Shown: positions 55,501-62,268 of the stretch, in pieces
How the letters are laid out: each line of letters opens with the position of its first letter
How positions within the stretch are numbered: the stretch's first letter is position 1
From: Riptortus pedestris
Lineage: Eukaryota; Arthropoda; Insecta; Hemiptera; Alydidae
NCBI GenBank assembly: GCA_019009955.1
Contig: CM032228.1
Span: 7,966,501-8,030,500, forward strand
Length of the DNA stretch: 64,000 bases
Reading direction: 5' to 3'
Position numbers and translations under genes: made by a program
The notes under the pieces: generated by a model
Told to the model about the DNA's origin: nothing
The model's database searches: none
The model's input: only the letters and a program-made list of their open reading frames with translations

Positions 55501-58500
55501 ATGGTCAGAAGCGATCCTATGGAAGGGACAGTGCCCTGGGCTGGACAGGGTGCAGTACGTGCTACTCCACCGGCTTCCGCGGAAGTCTCTGTCCTACCTC
55601 AATCACCTCCTCAACTGCTGCCTCCGCCTCCGCCACTTCCCCTTCATTTGGAAACACGCATTAGTCGTCCCACTCCTCAAACCCGATAAAAATGGTACCT
55701 CTCCTATCGTCCTATCAGTCTCCTCCCACACATCTCCCAGATACTAGAGCGTATAATCCTCAGGTATGTAGTCATTCCCACGAGCTGTCCGGTTTCCGTC
55801 CTCAGCATAGCTGCCTCCACCCCCTTGCCAGTCTCTACGCTAACACTGCCACCAACCTCCGCAGAAACATCGTTACGGCGATGATTTCCATCGACTGCAC
55901 TCAGGCTTTTGACTCCGTCGACCTCGCCGAACTCCTTAATACCCTAGGGTGACATGGCTGCCGCAGTGAACTAGCCATGCTCCGTCCCTTCCTTCATGGC
56001 CGAACCTTCCAAGTGAGGGTTGGCGAATCCCTCTCCACATCCCGTCCTCTCTGAGGAGGGGTTTCTCAGGGTTCCCCACTCTCAACCCACCCTCTACACG
56101 GCATAAACCGTAAAGGTAGTGAGCCGACGGTTCCATAATACTGAGGTAGTCGCATATGCGGACGACGTGGCTATTGTTAGCACCTCCCTCAACCCATCCC
56201 GCGCACTATCCCTAGCAGAGTCCGACAGCCAGTCCATTTCCGACCACCAGGGATACATAAATATTCATGTGGAGCCTAGGAAGACAGATGCCCTAGTGTT
56301 CTCATATAGTAAACGCACCCAGTTCCCGAATCCTTAAGCCTAGACAATACCCCCCTTCGAGTCTCCCGCTCCATTGTTTACCTTGGCAGCAGACTGGATA
56401 GACTGTTGACTTTCGCAGCACACATTAACAGACGGACCACACAACTACGAAACTTAATCACCTCCTCCTCTCCCACGCCCTCAGCCCAAGACTGAAGCTC
56501 CTCATCCTGAAAGGCGTTATAGAGCCCGCCCTCCTATATGGTTCCCCCTCCGATTCCTCACCAAATCCTCCCCAACATCCCTCCAGCAATACCAAAACAG
56601 CATAATCCGTAAAATTGTCCGGCACACCTCCCTCCAACGCTCAACTAACCGGATAATTAACAATACTCTCTCCCTTGAACACATTTCCCGCCGACATGTG
56701 AAATTTTTTTACTCCCTTAATTTACATCTCTACCGCTCCATACTTCCTCCTCAGCAACCGGTGAGATGGCGACAGGTTCGTCTCGATGAGCCTCTAATCG
56801 CTCTCACCCACTGATACAGACAGGGCTAGCCCCATTTTACAACCCTTAATATAGCCCTAAGTAATATAAGTTAGGTTAGTCTTAATTTAGTTTTGTTTTT
56901 ACTTAGTATAGTTTAAATTAATTAGATAGTTGGGCGCCCCTTAACGTAGATGGGGAATTATCCTTTCTCGCCGCCGGTAGGTCACACTACCTTATCACCA
57001 ACCTTAATCAGAAGCTGAGTCTCAGATAAAAAAATTGTTTCTTTTATAAAATGGAGTCTCGCTCGGGGGTGGCTTAACATTTCAAAATTCATTAATTTGA
57101 AGCGAAAAAGAAGTATACATACCTATCTTTCACCAGATGATCCTCCTTCCTGGCAATGGCATACCTCGCATACTTCAGCAATTCTGATCGCCATTGTTGT
57201 TTTTCAGAGACATTGTGTAGGTCACATGAAGTCAGAAACGGAATGAGATGTTACCTAGCTGTCAGGCCTAAACACCTCTCACCCTCTTCAAACCTCGAGG
57301 CTTAATGATGGGCATGGAAGAATCCTTCTACTCCAACAGACACTCAGTTCTCTGATAATCTCCGCGTTAAATGATACGATTATTGTCATCTGTGATCGAA
57401 GGGGTTGAGAAGCCACTCCTTTTATTATTTCTGCCACCTCTGGTGGAGGATGTGAACAACGAGCACCACGTCTGTGACTGGCAACCGCACAGCGGATCCG
57501 GACACCAGCCATCAGTTTCTGGTCTAACTGATTGTTGGCGAAGGTTTCCTCCGCCAACCCTGTGCTACCCGTATGGTCTAAACATCCAAGCATTTACTGG
57601 TTACATGGTCCGGGACCGTAGTCCCTACGGTTGTCCACGTCAAGTCATGAGGACGGAAGTCGCCATCGCCATACACTGAAGGGAATGGTTCGGATACCAC
57701 ACCCAACTCCTCTGTGTATCAGCTGACATCTGCTTGTGCAAGGCACTTTGCACTATACCCAGACCGGGATCCCCGCATTCTATGCGCCCTGGTGAGTTAT
57801 CACCTTGCAGATAATTGCCACACCATGTGATCACACCCCGGGGGAAGGTGGTTTTTAGAAAATGTAATATCCTCCATCTGTTCTTTATCAAGTGTTTTAG
57901 CTACCTCAAAGTTTACACCACATAGAGTTGATTAAACCGAGGTGGCGCCAACGACGTTCCCTGAGTAGCCCGGTCCTTGGTCTGTAGCAATCTTCTCTAT
58001 GTATGCTCCGTATTTTTGATATTTCATTGCAGGCCTTCACCGGCCATTTTCCATTCCACCAAGAATCCATTCTCTTCATCCCTACTGATTCGGGCAAGTG
58101 TTGAAATTAAGAAGGAGGCAATATACATCTGTGTGGGGACACGCGTTTATTATACATGGGATTGTTAACATAAGCTTTTTTCATCATTTTCTCATCTAAA
58201 TTCATTAACTATCAAAAACCCTACTAGAAGAGGTAGGCTTGAAGAGGCTTAGATTTTTACTATTTTCCTATTAAATACACTTAATAAAGCTCCCTCCCAC
58301 TCCTCTCATAACTTTTTCTCTATTCATTCATAGAGTTTGGATACCAATTTTTTTTATAGATGTATTTAAAGATGTTGACATTGCATTAGAAAGAAATATT
58401 TTCCCTGTGCAAATAAGAAGTATATAACTCAGTCATTACTGTTACCGAATTTCCTTAAACATATTTGAAGAAATATGTTATTGAAATATTTGTGAATGTA

Positions 58501-61500
58501 ATAGAAACTTCAATGAGTTTACCTGTTTACTGCAACGAAGTATTGAATCTTATGGCATCGATTTAGTAACACTATAAGAAATATCTGAGTAGTCTCTTCA
58601 TAAAATAATGATATAACAGTTAATATTTCCTTTAAGTACTATCGTTTCATTCAATCTATGTTGTGGTAATACTGTTTCAGCAATAGCTCGCCCGAAAAGC
58701 GAAGTGCATTGCTGTGCACGGTGGTGATGCAAGGAAATGACACAACCTGGGAATATATTCTAGATCAGTATAATGCATCCAAGTCTCCTGCACAGAGCCA
58801 GCTGATGCTCAATTCCCTCACATGCACAACAAACAGGACTCTCATCAGAAGGTAATATATTTGCTTATATCCTTACTAGATTTGTATTTTGTCACGTGTA
58901 TCGCAAGGACATATATTTCTTGCATTGGGTAACTCTCATATTGTCTAAGCTAAAATAGTTGGCTTACTCGTTCATTGAGTTTTCGTGTCCAACAACTACC
59001 TGGGAAAGATTTTCATTTGTTATAAGTTATCTAGGAAGGATTAAGTGTTCTGAGAATGCTTTTCAGTAAACATAAATGGCACCAATAGAAGTTTCAACGA
59101 AACTTGTTGAAGTATATATCTGTTTCTAATGCGTAAATCCAACTTGTTCATGTTCATAAATAAACTGTATACTTTTGCCTGGACCAATCTGTTGAAAGTT
59201 ATGAGTTTTAAATATTTAAAAAAAAATGCCCGAAACTAAGACTTTCATTAAACATTAAGGAACATATTACACACATAATGCGGTCCGGGAAGACTGTCAT
59301 ATCTGCAAAACTGCGTCACGCAGGGGCTGCGTAAACTAAGCAGATTTTCCACGTGAAGTTACACTCGAATCAAAACTGTTTGTATCCTACTTTAGCTACC
59401 ATATACCGATCGTATCACTTTTAGAAATTGGTGATGATGCTGGCAGTGATGATGGTGCAAGAGTTGTTGGAATTATGGATAGAAATTGATTTTTCTGAGT
59501 GTACTTAACTTATTTTTGTAAGGCATTTTTTTTTTATCACTATTATATTTGTCATTTCATTTTTTCATGTAAAATAGAACATAACTGTTACTTATTGATA
59601 AATAACTAAAAATATTTTTAAAATAAGACTTCGTAAAAAAAATTTCTCAGCAATGCCAAAATTGAGCGATCAAAGCTAAAGGAGTTTTCACTTCTACCGG
59701 CAGTCCCCTGACTGCTTATTTTTTTTTTTTTGTTTTTCTTTTTTTTACTGCCATATTATTATTGAACTCAAGAATTTGGATTTTATTTATTTATTTAAAA
59801 GACAGAATTGTTATTTGTTTATTTAATCTGTACAAGATATAAATCTTTAACAAATAAATATATATTCTATTCTATTCTACTCTATATTGCAGAATATGGA
59901 ATTAACACCACTGGAACACAAACTAATAATATTAAGTTGTGATAGTTTTTAAAAAAAATAAGTATATCTTTACTCAAGAGCAAATCGACTCTAACTGCAA
60001 TGTGACACTGTTGCATTGCCTTGCCTTGCCAATGGTGCTATTGAGTGAGCAGCTCTCTGGCGGAATTTTCTATAAATACAGATGTAACGGTCTTACCTTG
60101 AGAAACAAACAATCAATTTAGTCAATTTATTTAGTATTATTATAGTTACTAATCCAAAATTTAACTTTTTTGAGATTTGACAGTCTTTTTCCAGACAACG
60201 AGATATAGAACAGGAGTTGTCGCCAGTTTTGGCTATATTCCATAGAGGTAGATTTTATTATAGAGGGGTTATATTACAGAGAGGTAGATTATATTATAGA
60301 GGGGTTATATTCCATAGAAGTAGATTATATTATAGAGGGGTTATATTACAGAGAGGTAGATTATATTATAGAGGGGTTATATTCCATAGAAGTAGATTAT
60401 ATTATAGAGGGGTTATATTACAGAGAGGTAGATTATATTATTTATTTATTTAATACCGTCCACTTTATGCAACTAAGGCTAATTGGGATAGATTATATTA
60501 TAAAGGGGTTATATTCCATAGAGGTAGATTATATTATGGAGAGGTTATATTACAGAGAGGTAGGTACCGTTAATCAGACAAATTACTCTCCTAACACAAT
60601 CTACCTCTGCTCCTGAGCTCATTCATGTCATGCTGGAGGGTTTGGTCGATATCTGTCTTCTCAGCCATCAATGAAAGGTGTCTTATATTTAAAATTACAG
60701 CACATTTCGAGTCCATGTTTCCGGAGTTGGAAAAGCGCGGAAGACAATCAGTTCTGCACCAACGTTGGTACGTGTTTGTGTTCGTCCGTATTCAAATAAC
60801 GACAGTTGGAATACTTTAGATTACGCTTGCAACCAAAGACTCGTTTACAAAGGTTTATTCTGCGACGCATCGAAGCTGCAGGAGCGGCACCGTCAACGGG
60901 AGTCTCAATTGTTTGTTACTAATTTATTCACTCTGCATATAGTAACCTCCTTCAATGGTTACCTAGGGCCAAAGAGGTTTTTGTTCCCCCATCTCATAGA
61001 GGTACGCTCAGTAACCTGTTATCTTGTGACGTAAACTCACAACTAATATGGCTACATGGTTTTCACCGGTAGATTTACGGAAATCTAATTTCTAATAGCT
61101 CATTTGTCAGCCTTCTGTAATTTCCATCTTCTCACATTTTTAGCAGATTTCCCTTATTTCTTTCAGGCCACGCTTTGGAACCAACAATTTTCATGCGTTT
61201 AAGCACGCTGCTTAATGCTTATTTCATGACATTTTTTCTTTATAATCTGTTCTTTCCATGATTTCCTATTTCTCGTCTCACAGTAAAGGGTCTACACATA
61301 ATTCATGATAAGACGATTTGCTATCAGATTAAATTATTAATAATTTTAAATTTTCCTTACAGATTATTGAACCTGCTCACCACTGACAGCATTAGAAAGC
61401 ATGATGTTGTATCAGTGATATCTCTTATCAGTTCCACTCAAGTAGGAGCCGAAGAAGCGTACTCATTCATAAAGAACAACGCCAAGAAGATATATGATCG
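26846..61500 (+). CDS. M1-family aminopeptidase N, 3' end outside window (14 exons seen)
   Basis: Zinc exopeptidase removing N-terminal residues from peptides; insect members are usually secreted or GPI-anchored on the gut brush border. The joined exons give 782 codons. Seen: signal peptide ([15 protein letters not shown], cut near residue 15), [13 protein letters not shown] opening of the M1 N-domain, AFPCFDEP (exon 3), GAMEN at 284-288, HELAH at 320-324 with the third zinc ligand Glu343 exactly 18 residues on, and Tyr406 in [12 protein letters not shown], the transition-state Tyr region. The ERAP1_C-like helical domain begins near 490. About 18 N-glycosylation sequons fit a secreted protein. 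ATG 26846 is preferred (A at -3, G at +4); an in-frame ATG at 26831 has a poor context. Usual family length is 900-1000, so roughly 100-200 residues, including any GPI signal, are missing to the right. Which insect APN class this is cannot be told. Confidence 0.93.
27018..27832 (+). mobile_element. SINE S1 split by a Helentron-like insertion
   Basis: The SINE runs 27018-27158 up to CCACCCTGGCTAG. A Helentron-like copy occupies 27159-27764. The SINE resumes at GGGTGATAACC and ends AAAGTGGACGTTAATAAATA. Order of events is clear: SINE first. Confidence 0.7.
27159..27764 (-). mobile_element. Helentron-like element inside a SINE
   Basis: AAAAAGTCCGTCACTCAAGG to GCTGATTTCACTTAAG. The second end stops at the centre of its terminal palindrome, so its last 12 or so bases are lost. 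Confidence 0.65.
27919..28576 (-). mobile_element. Helentron-like element, full length
   Basis: Intact ends (AAAAAGTCCGTCACGCAGGG and GGGAAATCTGCTAAAA) and (TA)n at 28401-28446. A good type copy for the family. Confidence 0.75.
28813..29503 (-). mobile_element. Helentron-like element, full length
   Basis: AAAAAAGTCCGTCACGCACG to GGGAAATCTGCTAAAA; the stem-loop arm is partly deleted. (TA)n at about 29296-29375 is long. It is preceded at 28738-28812 by a piece of subtype A2 (CATGTGCTGTTATGACACGC). Confidence 0.7.
29588..30243. mobile_element. Helentron-like element with a folded-back end
   Basis: Normal copy from 29588 through (TA)n (30073-30091) to GAACGGACCTC at about 30107. It then switches to the same end in reverse (TTAGCAGATTTCCC to GAGGTCCGTTCAAAATTA), followed by a second (TA)n at 30195-30243. 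Confidence 0.65.
30248..31248 (-). mobile_element. Helitron copy, minus strand, 3' end at 30248
   Basis: On the minus strand it ends in CCCAGCCGAAGCCGGG, nine bases, then CTAG followed by T, the Helitron 3' signature. Its interior carries three copies of a unit of about 290 bases (around 30490, 30775 and 31068, CCCTTATAACCCCCACTCC). Confidence 0.7.
31249..32514 (+). mobile_element. Helitron copy, plus strand, 3' end at 32514
   Basis: Starts near TTGTAACCTCTGTCTGTAC and holds three copies of the 290-300 base unit (AGGAGTGGGGGTTATA near 31477, 31769 and 32073). It ends CCCGAGCGAAGCCGGGTATC, then CTAG and T. No replicase/helicase frame, so it is nonautonomous. Confidence 0.7.
32563..32681 (-). 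mobile_element. Helentron-like 5' end fragment
   Basis: TTGACGGACTTTTTCGTCAT to GGGAAATCTGCTAAAA. The junction fuses the stem-loop end motif to the opposite end block. Confidence 0.55.
32890..33186 (-). repeat. Degenerate Helentron-like body
   Basis: Interior blocks AAATATCTCGTTTAATATTC and AAATATCGAGTTTGGTAAC are still readable. Confidence 0.45.
33395..33446. repeat. (TA)n microsatellite
   Basis: About 23 TA units with TGTA interruptions, outside any recognised element. Confidence 0.85.
33611..33832 (-). mobile_element. SINE S1, full length
   Basis: Antisense; tail TTATTTATTAGCGTCC at the left, tRNA-like half with GGAATCGAAG at the right. Confidence 0.72.
33901..33958. repeat. (TA)n microsatellite
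   Basis: About 29 TA units, uninterrupted until the final TTA. Confidence 0.9.
34070..34628 (+). repeat. 27-bp minisatellite, about 20 copies
   Basis: Unit CTGCCTGAAGAAATAGGCACG plus AACTAT, 27 bases, so the frame is preserved. It reads (L/M)PEEIGTNY for 15 units, until a TAA in one unit near 34491. Lies in aminopeptidase intron 1 and is followed directly by a Helentron-like copy. Confidence 0.95.
34629..35252 (-). mobile_element. Helentron-like element, full length
   Basis: AAAGTCCGTCAAGCAGGGGC to GGGAAATCTGCTAAAA with a long (TA)n at 35060-35122. Its left end abuts the 27-bp minisatellite. Confidence 0.75.
35455..35930 (+). pseudogene. RNase H-domain relic of a LINE (I/R1 group pattern)
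   Basis: Decayed frames give INIYTDSHSSLQSLQNYAI (usual YTDSQSSL), then [12 protein letters not shown] (usual GNE-x-AD-x-LAK), the two hallmark RNase H blocks. A trailing Gly- and Cys-containing part follows. No intact frame. Confidence 0.6.
35935..36092 (+). mobile_element. SINE S1 with internal deletion
   Basis: tRNA-like half with GAGTTCGATTCTCAC; the CCCACCCTGG...AACCTG section is missing. Confidence 0.65.
36189..36948 (+). mobile_element. Helitron, nonautonomous, 3' end at 36948
   Basis: (TA)n at 36189-36232, then ATTGTAACCTCTGTCAGTAC and the same interior as the copy at 31249. Ends CCCGGGCGAAGCCGGGTATC, CTAG, T. Internally shorter: two units instead of three. Confidence 0.72.
37013..37110 (-). 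mobile_element. SINE S1 tail fragment
   Basis: Antisense tail and body (TAACGTCCACTTTTTGTAAC to AGCCAGGGTGGGG). Confidence 0.65.
37247..37356 (+). mobile_element. Helentron-like 3' end fragment
   Basis: GGGAAATCTGCTTAGTTTAC, the stem-loop ACGCAGCCTCTGC, and the end ACGGACGTTTTTA. It stops 82 bases before aminopeptidase exon 2. Confidence 0.65.
37439..37709 (+). CDS. Aminopeptidase N exon 2
   Basis: Residues 43-133. [20 protein letters not shown] continues the beta-rich N-domain to [13 protein letters not shown]. Five Asn-X-Ser/Thr sequons lie in this exon. Acceptor acattag, donor gtaaaa; phases 1 in, 2 out. Confidence 0.93.
37744..38132. mobile_element. hAT-type MITE with 8-bp target duplication
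   Basis: Inverted ends CATTGGCGGCTC and (reverse complement) CAGTGGTGGCTC, flanked by TACAGCAC (37736-37743) and TACAGTAC (38133-38140), an 8-bp duplication with one change. At 389 bases it has no transposase. It begins 34 bases after aminopeptidase exon 2. Confidence 0.8.
38400..39270 (+). repeat. Higher-order minisatellite, 32-33 base monomers
   Basis: Monomers such as GATCGGGTGTAGGAAGAGGT are spaced 32-33 bases apart. Four monomer types repeat in order, giving a period of about 130 bases (for example 38437 to 38567). GC-rich, unlike its surroundings; aminopeptidase intron 2. Confidence 0.9.
39280..40250. other. Aminopeptidase intron 2, nothing recognised
   Basis: About 970 bases including chance frames at 39662-39907 and 40082-40360; the latter only overlaps real exon 3 in a wrong frame. 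Confidence 0.4.
40257..40412 (+). CDS. Aminopeptidase N exon 3 (FPCFDEP)
   Basis: Residues 133-185. [20 protein letters not shown] followed by DEPSFRADF is the most conserved N-domain block of M1 peptidases; ALSNMP of the family appears as AMSNTP. Acceptor tttcag, donor ac/gtaagt. Easy to miss, because another frame is also open through part of it. Confidence 0.93.
40680..42093. mobile_element. Pair of Helentron-like copies in opposite orientation
   Basis: 40680-41500 begins AAAAAAGATTGTCACGCAGG (subtype A2), and 41530-42093 ends GCAGCCCTTGCGTGACGGAC. The interior blocks run in mirror order, giving an inverted repeat of about 1.4 kb in aminopeptidase intron 3. Confidence 0.6.
42239..42471 (+). 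CDS. Aminopeptidase N exon 4
   Basis: Residues 185-263. Contains [17 protein letters not shown], in place of the usual MSTYLVAFVVSDF, and the helix [19 protein letters not shown] leading into the catalytic domain. Only a start at 42239 keeps the frame open. Donor ACAG/gtactt. Confidence 0.9.
42860..43510 (+). pseudogene. Transposon-derived protein relic (SCAGQN / DUF7869-like)
   Basis: [37 protein letters not shown] and [11 protein letters not shown] form a pattern common in multicopy arthropod ORFs thought to derive from DDE transposases. The frame is open from 42863 to 43500 except for one TAG at 43046-43048. It then runs straight into a 50-bp minisatellite. Confidence 0.5.
43518..44050 (+). 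repeat. 50-bp minisatellite, about 10.6 copies, open in all three plus frames
   Basis: Unit of 50 bases beginning CTTGGAAACGTGGGGCATTG. Fifty is not a multiple of 3, so each frame cycles through all three phases; none contains a stop, so three overlapping long ORFs appear (343, 181 and 170 codons). It ends about 116 bases before the GAMEN exon. Confidence 0.95.
44167..44263 (+). CDS. Aminopeptidase N exon 5 (GAMEN)
   Basis: Residues 263-295. [20 protein letters not shown] is the exopeptidase signature; GAMEN binds the substrate N-terminus. Acceptor attccag, donor gtatgt. It lies only 116 bases after a 50-bp minisatellite. Confidence 0.96.
44270..44750. other. Aminopeptidase intron 5, first part
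   Basis: No recognised gene or repeat. Confidence 0.35.
44757..45376 (-). mobile_element. Probable solo LTR
   Basis: On the minus strand it starts TGTGACAATCTAATAAT. Then come CTCTATATAAGCGTGTAC as a TATA box, a start-like region (CTCAGCTG, CAGTG repeats), and AAATAAATTG as a polyadenylation signal, ending near TTTGTAATA. This promoter-then-polyA order is typical of an LTR. No second LTR or internal gene was seen, and target duplication is not clear. Confidence 0.5.
45606..45788 (-). mobile_element. Helentron-like element cut by a LINE junction
   Basis: First 180 bases identical in layout to copy 1 (AAAAAAATTCCGTCACGCAG onward). It stops at GTAAGAATAAT where the Jockey-like sequence begins. 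Confidence 0.7.
45789..47400 (-). pseudogene. Jockey-like LINE, reverse transcriptase part
   Basis: Minus-strand frames read [20 protein letters not shown], then [34 protein letters not shown] and [11 protein letters not shown], the RT core with its YADD catalytic Asp pair. Then come a thumb region with STLSLEPIS. No RNase H. Frameshifts near 46200 and 46880 break it. Both ends are truncated. Antisense to the aminopeptidase in intron 5. Confidence 0.8.
47496..47679 (+). CDS. Aminopeptidase N exon 6 (zinc site)
   Basis: Residues 295-356. [10 protein letters not shown] gives the HEXXH motif, and WLSEGFA supplies the third zinc ligand. All metal-binding residues are intact. Acceptor gccgctag, donor CAG/gtaaca, phase 0. 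Confidence 0.97.
47690..48200. other. Aminopeptidase intron 6, first part
   Basis: No recognised element or open frame of interest. Confidence 0.35.
48206..48882 (-). mobile_element. Helentron-like element, subtype A2
   Basis: AAAACGTCCGTCACGTAGGA, ACACGTGCTGGTATTACACG (subtype marker) and GAGAAACCTGCTAAAA. It contains a G13 run at 48321-48336 and no (TA)n. Confidence 0.65.
49207..49820. mobile_element. hAT-type MITE with 8-bp target duplication and (TA)n
   Basis: Ends TAGTGACCGGCAAA and (reverse complement) CAGTGATCGGCAAA, flanked by TCCTATAT (49199-49206) and TCCTATTT (49821-49828). Subterminal GAGCCGCATGTGGCTC is typical of hAT ends. (TA)n at 49481-49536. It ends 94 bases before aminopeptidase exon 7. 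Confidence 0.8.
49915..50071 (+). CDS. Aminopeptidase N exon 7 (catalytic Tyr)
   Basis: Residues 357-409. SHPL, then [10 protein letters not shown] with the transition-state Tyr406, 86 residues after the zinc motif as expected for the family. Acceptor gttttcag, donor gtatgt. The acceptor is 95 bases after a hAT MITE. Confidence 0.94.
50200..51190 (-). pseudogene. LINE reverse-transcriptase N-terminal relic
   Basis: Minus frame 50994-50695 reads [15 protein letters not shown] (usual I-x-K-LKNGKAPG-x-D), then [16 protein letters not shown] (usual [15 protein letters not shown]). No downstream catalytic block is found. Antisense to the aminopeptidase, intron 7. Confidence 0.55.
51393..51480 (+). 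CDS. Aminopeptidase N exon 8
   Basis: Residues 409-438. [19 protein letters not shown] and [10 protein letters not shown], the helical segment after the catalytic Tyr. Acceptor tttttccag, donor gg/gtaagc. Confidence 0.92.
51635..52016. mobile_element. hAT-like MITE carrying a SINE
   Basis: GTGGGCAACCGGCCCG on the left and (reverse complement) CAGGTATGGGCAACC on the right are hAT-type ends. The inner GGCCCGC motifs are mirrored. A SINE S1 is inserted inside. No convincing target duplication. Confidence 0.55.
51789..51946 (+). mobile_element. SINE S1 with well-preserved tRNA-like head
   Basis: GGGGGCTCAGGTTGGCCGTG, a perfect B box GGTTCGATTCCCGCCC, and a body ending CCCTGGCTAAAAAGGGTGGG; the tail is missing. 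The best-preserved promoter of the family here. Confidence 0.72.
52276..52420 (+). CDS. Aminopeptidase N exon 9
   Basis: Residues 438-486. [10 protein letters not shown], then [16 protein letters not shown], matching the family block W-T-x-x-x-G-Y-P-V. The acceptor used (ttgttgaag) has a weak pyrimidine tract. A better-looking site at 52333 would break the frame, so 52276 is chosen on phase. Confidence 0.85.
52567..52687 (-). mobile_element. Minimal Helentron-like element, 121 bases
   Basis: Has both ends (AAAAGTCCGAAGCGCAGGGG and TTAAGGGAGATCTGCTAAAA) with almost nothing between. Useful for fixing the family termini. Lies between aminopeptidase exons 9 and 10. Confidence 0.65.
52784..52940 (+). 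CDS. Aminopeptidase N exon 10
   Basis: Residues 487-539. [12 protein letters not shown] corresponds to the W-x-V-P-I-S block that closes the beta-sandwich domain before the C-terminal helices. Acceptor ttttcag, donor CAG/gtatag. Confidence 0.92.
53065..53290 (+). repeat. 38-bp tandem repeat, about 6 copies
   Basis: GGATAGGATTCATAAAGAAC recurs at 53081, 53119, 53151 (shortened unit), 53189, 53227 and 53265. Aminopeptidase intron 10. Confidence 0.8.
53442..53695 (+). CDS. Aminopeptidase N exon 11
   Basis: Residues 539-623. [13 protein letters not shown] (family G-Y-Y-R-V-N-Y), then [20 protein letters not shown], start of the ERAP1_C-like helical domain. Acceptor catttcag, donor ACA/gtaagt, phase 0 out. 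Confidence 0.95.
53759..53917 (-). mobile_element. SINE S1, strongly diverged
   Basis: Antisense traces (GGGAATCGAACAATTGACTC, TTTATTTAGTAACTTCGTAT). Confidence 0.5.
54034..54203 (+). CDS. Aminopeptidase N exon 12
   Basis: Residues 624-680. [33 protein letters not shown]; the paired Cys spacing matches the conserved Cys of the M1 C-terminal domain. Acceptor atttctag, donor AAG/gtatgt. Confidence 0.93.
54660..57030 (+). pseudogene. Jockey-like LINE, second copy (sense)
   Basis: Frames in order: GAG-like [20 protein letters not shown], zinc knuckle [15 protein letters not shown], a jump past the endonuclease to a short linker, RT blocks [50 protein letters not shown] and [13 protein letters not shown], then a C-terminus with no RNase H. 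Same family as 45789-47400 (identical [13 protein letters not shown] and [11 protein letters not shown]). Many frameshifts; endonuclease deleted. Aminopeptidase intron 12. Confidence 0.8.
57290..58170 (-). repeat. GC-rich unclassified repeat-like block
   Basis: Higher GC than its surroundings, with minus frames such as [20 protein letters not shown] and [12 protein letters not shown]. Composition and broken frames suggest part of a retroelement, but the family is not recognised. Confidence 0.35.
58180..58670. other. Intron 12, distal part
   Basis: AT-rich; nothing recognised. Confidence 0.35.
58681..58851 (+). CDS. Aminopeptidase N exon 13
   Basis: Residues 680-737. [43 protein letters not shown], matching the family Cys blocks before the last helices. 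Acceptor ctgtttcag, donor AAG/gtaata. Confidence 0.93.
59305..59368 (-). mobile_element. Helentron-like end fragment
   Basis: AAAACTGCGTCACGCAGGGG through CTAAGCAGATTTTCCACGTG; only the stem-loop end is present. Confidence 0.6.
59370..60200. other. Intron 13, nothing recognised
   Basis: Poly-T and TTTATTTATTTA stretches; a chance frame at 59939-60121. Confidence 0.35.
60232..60575 (+). repeat. 36-bp tandem repeat with 72-bp alternation
   Basis: Two alternating 36-base units differ at TATTACAGAGAGG versus TATTCCATAGAAG, giving [12 protein letters not shown] and [12 protein letters not shown] in one open frame. Interrupted by a SINE tail piece at 60431-60487. Confidence 0.85.
60431..60487 (-). 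mobile_element. SINE S1 tail inserted in the 36-bp array
   Basis: TTATTTATTTAATACCGTCC through GGCTAATTGGGA is the antisense 3' part of the SINE; the array resumes directly after. Confidence 0.65.
60590..61350. other. Intron 13, distal part
   Basis: No recognised gene; open frames at 60625-60819 and 60765-61034 show no known pattern. Confidence 0.35.
61363..61500 (+). CDS. Aminopeptidase N exon 14 (last seen)
   Basis: Residues 737-782. [20 protein letters not shown] to [10 protein letters not shown]; in other M1 proteins this helix pair is followed by about 100 more residues. Donor TCG/gtatgt, phase 2. No continuation exon was found up to 64000. Confidence 0.9.
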
Positions 61501-61566
61501 GTATGTATTTGCACCATTCATAAAAATAAGAACAATTTGTTCAATACCCTTAAAAAGTCAACATAT

Positions 61567-61937
61567 AAAAAGTCCGTCACGCAGGGGCTGCGTAAACTAA
61601 ACAGATTTCCCACGTGAAGTTTTACTCTCATCCGTTATCCGCCCCAATTTCATAAAAATGCAAATATCTCGGTTAATATTCAAATTAGAGAATAAATATA
61701 TATAACAATATTTATAGTAAATTTAATTTGCAATAAGATTAATTCTATACACTTTTTCGATCCGACGTATGGTAACGGAGATAATTCGAATTTTCAAAAA
61801 ATCCTCCCCTCTAAACCCCCCCTCTCGAGGCCCGATTTCAGCCGTTAACGAACTTGATCTTTCTTTTTACATAAAACGACTAAATATCGAGTTTGGTAAC
61901 GATTAAACAAAAATTGCGACCGCTAGAGCGGTAACAG

Positions 61938-61999
<62 letters not shown>

Positions 62000-62123
62000 T
62001 TTAGAACGGACCTCATTTTCGTCATCTACTAGGTAGGATCGATGGACATTTGAAGAAAAATTTCGAAAATTGCGACATGAGTACAACCTCAATAGCTGAT
62101 TTCCCTGAAGGGAAATCTGCTAA
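61567..62123 (-). mobile_element. Helentron-like element, full length
   Basis: AAAAAGTCCGTCACGCAGGG to GGGAAATCTGCTAA with (TA)n at 61941-61995. Starts 66 bases after the last seen aminopeptidase exon. Confidence 0.72.
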
Positions 62124-62127
62124 TGAT

Positions 62128-62268
62128 AATGGGGCTCAGTTTAGCCATGTGATTTAAAGCGTTGCCTTTAATCTCACATGGTAATCCTAGAGTGGTGAGT
62201 TATTTATGAGAAAATTATTTAGTGACGAAATTCATTAAATAACATCCTACGTCCCACCCTGGCTAGTA
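62128..62268 (+). mobile_element. SINE S1 broken at CTGGCTAG by a Helentron-like copy
   Basis: GGGGCTCAGTTTAGCCATGT to CCCACCCTGGCTAG, the same break point as at 27158. The B box is lost and the 3' part is not found downstream. Confidence 0.65.
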
